From Roseburia sp. (GTDB taxonomy: Bacteria > Bacillota > Clostridia > Lachnospirales > Lachnospiraceae): 10,592 nt of DNA. The notes beneath the pieces were generated by a model. The model ran no database searches, was not told the origin of the DNA, and saw nothing but the letters and a program-made list of their open reading frames with translations. Location of the stretch: positions 1 through 10,592 of the forward strand of contig JAGASC010000303.1 of assembly GCA_017621905.1 (NCBI GenBank), given 5' to 3'. Positions 7,271-10,592 of the stretch are shown piece after piece; the stretch's first letter is position 1, and each line of letters starts with the position of its first letter. A program made the position numbers and the translations under genes.

Positions 7271-8511
7271 GCAAAAAGCCGGTCAACGGCATGAAAGATA
7301 TTTTACCGGAGGAGATGCAAATCAGAGATTACGTGCAGCAGGTAATCAAAGAGACCTACCGCAGCTTTGGTTTTACTCCCATTGAGACTCCCTGCATGGA
7401 GAACATTGCAAACTTGAGCAATAAACAGGGCGGCGAGAATGAAAAACTGATTTTTAAGGTGATGAAACGTGGAGAAAAGCTGAAAATTGAAGAGGCAAAG
7501 GAAGAGGCTGATTTAGTGGACTTTGGTATGCGCTACGACCTTACCGTGCCGTTGGTGCGCTTTTACGCAAACAATGCCAACGACTTACCTTCTCCATTCA
7601 AAGCACTTCAGATGGGAAATGTATGGAGAGCAGACCGGCCTCAGAGAGGACGTTACCGCCAGTTCATGCAGTGCGACATCGACATTATCGGTGAACCCAG
7701 CAATCTGGCAGAAATTGAATTGATTCTTGCAACAACTACAACGATTGGACGGTTAGGTTTTAAAAATTTCGAAATCCGCATCAACGAGCGCCGCATCTTA
7801 AAGGCCATGGCAGCATACAGCGGTTTCCCGGAAGAAGAGTACGATACCGTATTCATTATTCTTGATAAAATGGACAAGATAGGTCTGGATGGTGTAGCAG
7901 AAGAACTGGAAAAAGAAGGCTACGCAAAAGAATCTATCGACAAATATCTGGGACTTTTCAAAGGAGTAGAGACTGCAGAAAACGGAATCAAATACCTGGC
8001 AAGAACCTTGGAGGGCTTTTTGGATCCGGAGGTGGAGCAGAATCTGCTGGAAATCATTGACAGCGTGGAGACTGCGAAAACCGCAGAATTTAAAATGGTA
8101 TTTGACCCGACCCTGGTACGCGGTATGAGCTATTATACCGGAACCATTTTTGAGATTGCGATGCCAGAGCTTGGTGCAGCCTGCGGCGGCGGCGGACGTT
8201 ATGATAAGATGGTTGGCAAGTTTACCGGAAACGATGTGCCGGCCTGCGGATTTTCCATTGGTTTTGAGCGAATTGTTCTGCTTTTGATGGAAAGTGGATT
8301 TACTGTGCCGATGCAGCGTGCGAAGGTGGCATATCTGATTGAGAAGGGCTACCCGGCAGACAGGCTGGCAGATGTGATTGCCAAAGCGCAGGAAGAGCGT
8401 GCAGCAGGCAAGCAGGTGCTGGTGGTTCGTATGAACAAAAACAAGAAATTCCAGAAGGAAAAGCTGGCGAACGAGGGATACAAAGAACTTGTTGAATTTT
8501 ACAATAACTAG
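7261..8511 (+). CDS. hisS: Histidine--tRNA ligase (class II), with short anticodon-binding domain
   Basis: This cytoplasmic enzyme charges tRNA-His with histidine in two ATP-dependent steps. It has 416 residues. Motif 1 lies near 35-45 (GFTPIETP). Motif 2 runs about 118-144 with WRADRPQRGRYRQF and then QCDIDIIG; the usual bacterial form has QF or QI there. The histidine-specific loop LVRGMSYYTG is at 285-294, CGGGGRYD at 308-315, and motif 3 GFSIGFERIVLLL at 330-342 with Arg337. The C-terminal anticodon domain (from about 353) is only about 64 residues: one strand, one helix, a second strand, a helix, and an end at EFYNN. That is clearly shorter than the roughly 90 residues of the standard enzyme. 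GGAGG at 7249-7253 with 7 nt spacing fixes the start, within the end of hemZ, so the genes are likely translationally coupled. No T-box is possible in this position. Confidence 0.95.
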   Translation: MALSKKPVNGMKDILPEEMQIRDYVQQVIKETYRSFGFTPIETPCMENIANLSNKQGGENEKLIFKVMKRGEKLKIEEAKEEADLVDFGMRYDLTVPLVRFYANNANDLPSPFKALQMGNVWRADRPQRGRYRQFMQCDIDIIGEPSNLAEIELILATTTTIGRLGFKNFEIRINERRILKAMAAYSGFPEEEYDTVFIILDKMDKIGLDGVAEELEKEGYAKESIDKYLGLFKGVETAENGIKYLARTLEGFLDPEVEQNLLEIIDSVETAKTAEFKMVFDPTLVRGMSYYTGTIFEIAMPELGAACGGGGRYDKMVGKFTGNDVPACGFSIGFERIVLLLMESGFTVPMQRAKVAYLIEKGYPADRLADVIAKAQEERAAGKQVLVVRMNKNKKFQKEKLANEGYKELVEFYNN

Positions 8512-8513
8512 AA

Positions 8514-8542
8514 TTGAATTAACTTGCATTATGTGCTATAAC
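8514..8542 (+). promoter_or_regulatory. Extended -10 promoter for aspS
   Basis: TTGAAT at 8514-8519 and TATAAC at 8537-8542 are separated by 17 bp. TGC directly before the -10 (8534-8536) gives the extended -10 TGn element. Transcription should start near 8549. There is no terminator between hisS and aspS, so aspS is probably read both from here and from the rel operon. Confidence 0.65.
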
Positions 8543-8574
8543 AAAAATAATCAAAATATAAGGGAGTTAAAAAT

Positions 8575-10338
8575 ATGATTCAGTCAAGAACTCATAATTG
8601 CAACGAACTGCGCCTTTCTGATGCAGGAAAGCAGGTAACAATCGTTGGATGGTATGAAAATATTCGTAAGGTCAGCAAGAACCTTGGATTTCTTATCTTA
8701 AGAGATTTTTACGGAACAACTCAGGTGGTCATTGAGACCGAGAAAATGATGCAGATTATCGATGATGTGAACAAAGAGACTACCATTTCCGTAACAGGAA
8801 CCGTAAGAGAGCGTTCCAGCAAGAACATGGATCTGCCTACCGGTGAAATCGAGGTGGTACCGGAGAGTATTGAAATTCTCGGAAAATGTATTTACAATGC
8901 ACTTCCATTCGAAATCAACCAGTCAAAAGATGCAGACGAGAATACCAGATTAAAATATCGTTATCTGGATTTGAGAAACCCGGCCGTAAAGAGCAAAATC
9001 GTACTCAGAAGCCGCATCGTGGCAGAGCTGCGCAACAAGATGACGGAGCTGGGATTTTTAGAAATTACAACACCGATTCTGACCTGCTCTTCTCCGGAAG
9101 GTGCAAGAGACTATCTGGTACCGGCAAGAAATCATCCGGGTAAATTTTACGCATTGCCTCAGGCACCACAGCAGTTCAAGCAGATTCTGATGGCATCCGG
9201 TTTTGACCGTTATTTCCAGATTGCACCTTGTTTCCGTGATGAGGATGCGAGAGCAGACCGCTCTCCGGGTGAGTTCTATCAGATGGATATGGAGATGTCC
9301 TTTGCTTCTCAGGAGGACGTATTCGCTGTCATCGAGGAAGTACTGCCGCCGGTATTTGAAAAGTATGGCGTTTACACTACAGCTTCCAAGGCTCCGTTCG
9401 TACGCATTCCATACCTTGAGGCAATGGACAAGTACGGCAGTGATAAGCCGGATCTCCGCATTGACCTGGTGCTGCAGGATGCGACAGAGGTGATGGCAGA
9501 TTGCGGTTTCGGTCCATTTGAGGGACAGACCGTGAAGGCTATTGTGGTAGACGGTTTTACCGCAACCAGAAAAGTAATTGACGGAATCTGCGCAGAGGTT
9601 GAAGTGCAGACAGCTAACAAAGCATTCTGGTTTAAGTTAGACGAGAATGGAGAATTGGTAGGAGGAATTGCCAAGTTCTTACAGGATAGAAAAGAGGCAG
9701 TCATCGCAGCTCTTGGCTTAAAGCCCGGGGATTTTGTAGGACTGACTGCTGGCAAAAAGCTTGCGGCACAGAAGACCGCAGGTGTGCTGCGTAAATTGTT
9801 GGGCGCAGCCAGCGAAAAGCATATGAAAAAAGACTGCTATGAATTCTGCTGGATCGTGGATTTCCCGATGTATGAAATCGGTGAGGAATCCGGCGAACTG
9901 GAATTCTGCCATAACCCGTTTTCTATGCCCCAGGGTGGAATGGATGCACTTTGCAACGAGGAACCGCTTTCTATTCTGGCTTACCAGTATGACCTGGTCT
10001 GCAACGGCGTAGAGCTGTCCTCCGGTGCGGTTCGTAACCATGATCCGGAGATTATGATCAAGGCATTTGAACTGGTAGGACTGGGCGAAGAGGCTGTGAA
10101 GGCCAAATTCCCGGCTATGTACAACGCATTCTGCTACGGCGCACCGCCACACGCAGGAATTGCACCGGGCGTGGACCGTATGATCATGCTAATCTGCGGC
10201 GAGGAGAGCATCCGTGAAATCATTCCGTTCCCGATGAACAAGAACGCGATGGACGTGATGATGGGCGCACCGGCAACGGTAGAGCAGAAACAGTTAGACG
10301 ATGTGCACATCAGTATCAATCTTCCGGAAGAAAAATAA
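8575..10338 (+). CDS. aspS: Aspartate--tRNA ligase (class II, bacterial type with insertion domain)
   Basis: This cytoplasmic enzyme charges tRNA-Asp with aspartate, and in organisms with GatCAB sometimes also tRNA-Asn. It has 587 residues, full length for the bacterial type. Domains in order: an OB-fold anticodon-binding domain (about 1-105), the catalytic core starting with RLKYRYLDLR at 125-134, and the bacterial GAD insertion at about 285-415. Key sites are SSPEGARDYLVP at 172-183, the QAPQQ amino-acid/ATP loop at 196-200, motif 2 FRDEDARADR at 220-229, and motif 3 GVDRMIML at 532-539 with Arg535. Several positions (ADRSPGEFYQ, HNPFSMPQGG, GIAPGVDR) differ from typical Firmicutes AspS and recall the alphaproteobacterial type. 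The conserved His of the OB loop is replaced (Ser34). GGGAG at 8562-8566 sits 8 nt before ATG. It has its own promoter and a terminator right after it. Confidence 0.96.
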   Translation: MIQSRTHNCNELRLSDAGKQVTIVGWYENIRKVSKNLGFLILRDFYGTTQVVIETEKMMQIIDDVNKETTISVTGTVRERSSKNMDLPTGEIEVVPESIEILGKCIYNALPFEINQSKDADENTRLKYRYLDLRNPAVKSKIVLRSRIVAELRNKMTELGFLEITTPILTCSSPEGARDYLVPARNHPGKFYALPQAPQQFKQILMASGFDRYFQIAPCFRDEDARADRSPGEFYQMDMEMSFASQEDVFAVIEEVLPPVFEKYGVYTTASKAPFVRIPYLEAMDKYGSDKPDLRIDLVLQDATEVMADCGFGPFEGQTVKAIVVDGFTATRKVIDGICAEVEVQTANKAFWFKLDENGELVGGIAKFLQDRKEAVIAALGLKPGDFVGLTAGKKLAAQKTAGVLRKLLGAASEKHMKKDCYEFCWIVDFPMYEIGEESGELEFCHNPFSMPQGGMDALCNEEPLSILAYQYDLVCNGVELSSGAVRNHDPEIMIKAFELVGLGEEAVKAKFPAMYNAFCYGAPPHAGIAPGVDRMIMLICGEESIREIIPFPMNKNAMDVMMGAPATVEQKQLDDVHISINLPEEK

Positions 10339-10347
10339 GTATAGACA

Positions 10348-10390
10348 CAGGCTTTTTGGCGGACAATACCAGAAAGCCTGGAGTTTTATT
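10348..10390 (+). terminator. Intrinsic terminator of aspS
   Basis: A 12-pair stem (one G-U pair) joins CAGGCTTTTTGG at 10348-10359 with CCAGAAAGCCTG at 10369-10380 around a 9-nt loop. The tail GAGTTTTATT follows, with the T-run slightly delayed. It begins 10 nt after the aspS stop codon. Confidence 0.85.
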
Positions 10391-10442
10391 GTGTAAGAAT
10401 GGCAGCTCCGGCTGTGAAAATCAGATGGGTAAGGAAGCACAT

Positions 10443-10476
10443 GAAAGAATCAGGTACGTGAAAAAATCAGGTGCAT
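10443..10476 (+). repeat. Imperfect 17-bp tandem repeat upstream of the last gene
   Basis: Two directly adjacent 17-mers, 10443-10459 (GAAAGAATCAGGTACGT) and 10460-10476 (GAAAAAATCAGGTGCAT), agree at 14 positions. A further diverged copy of the core, GTGAAAATCAGATG, lies at 10414-10427. The repeat lies in the roughly 160-nt gap between the aspS terminator and the next gene, where it could be a regulator binding site. Apart from this I see no clear promoter in the gap. Confidence 0.6.
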
Positions 10477-10553
10477 AAAACAAGAGACTGCATGGGAAAA
10501 ACGATTTTAGGAAAGAAATGATTGGGATTATCCTATAGGAGGAGAAAGAAAAA

Positions 10554-10592
10554 ATGAAGAAGAGAATTTTTACAAGTATTTTGATTATGACA
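10554..10592 (+). CDS. Start of an unidentified secreted or membrane protein (partial)
   Basis: Only the first 13 codons are in the window: MKKRIFTSILIMT. A positive start followed by hydrophobic residues looks like a signal peptide or first membrane helix. AGGAGG at 10537-10542 lies 11 nt upstream, a little long but acceptable. The opening recalls both lipoproteins and some Lachnospiraceae sensor histidine kinases, but this is too little to assign a family. Confidence 0.6.
   Translation, partial: MKKRIFTSILIMT

Noticed and set aside
7798..8529. A 243-codon open frame on the minus strand
   Set aside because: It lies wholly opposite hisS, whose protein is clearly recognisable. The antisense protein shows no family features; it is a codon-bias shadow.
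10501..10536. Possible promoter for the last gene
   Set aside because: No pair of -35 and -10 boxes with acceptable spacing was found; TATCCT and CCTATA are poor matches without a partner.

Overview
The window looks like a chromosomal segment from a Gram-positive gut anaerobe of the Clostridia, most likely a Lachnospiraceae member. Reasons are strong AGGAGG-type ribosome binding sites, moderate base composition, an anaerobic gene set (a glycyl-radical activase and the radical-SAM heme enzyme HemZ), and the Firmicutes order rel - metallo-beta-lactamase fold hydrolase - hemZ - hisS - aspS. Apart from two partial genes at the edges, all genes are on the plus strand. Taxonomy and family calls come from reading the proteins; no database search was run.

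Region 1 (1-2660) is a loose, accessory-looking stretch. It holds the C-terminal part of a glycyl-radical enzyme activating protein, an SGNH/GDSL hydrolase with its own promoter and an odd leader with a duplicated ribosome binding site, and an 85-residue ORF that resembles only the tail of an Rpn/PD-(D/E)XK transposase-like protein and carries a 12-bp tandem repeat. It ends with a two-part protein (small HAD-like N-terminal region plus a GNAT acetyltransferase domain), closed by a large compound intrinsic terminator.

Region 2 (2670-8511) is a housekeeping operon. A clear sigma-A-type promoter (TTGCAT-17-TATAAT) drives rel, the bifunctional (p)ppGpp synthetase/hydrolase. It is followed by a glyoxalase-II-like metal hydrolase, hemZ and hisS; hemZ and hisS overlap by 10 bp. 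The genes link the amino-acid starvation alarm (Rel) with a tRNA-charging enzyme (HisS).

Region 3 (8512-10390) is aspS, which has its own extended -10 promoter in the short gap after hisS and ends in a good intrinsic terminator. Both synthetases look atypical for Firmicutes. AspS has several signatures I associate with the alphaproteobacterial type. HisS has a motif 2 unlike the usual bacterial one and a shortened anticodon-binding domain.

Region 4 (10391-10592) is a short regulatory-looking gap with a 17-bp imperfect tandem repeat, then the first 13 codons of a gene whose product begins like a secreted or membrane protein.

I do not see a convincing new multi-gene system. The best leads are the atypical hisS-aspS pair, the HAD-like/GNAT fusion, the repeat-bearing Rpn-tail ORF and the duplicated-RBS leader of the SGNH gene.
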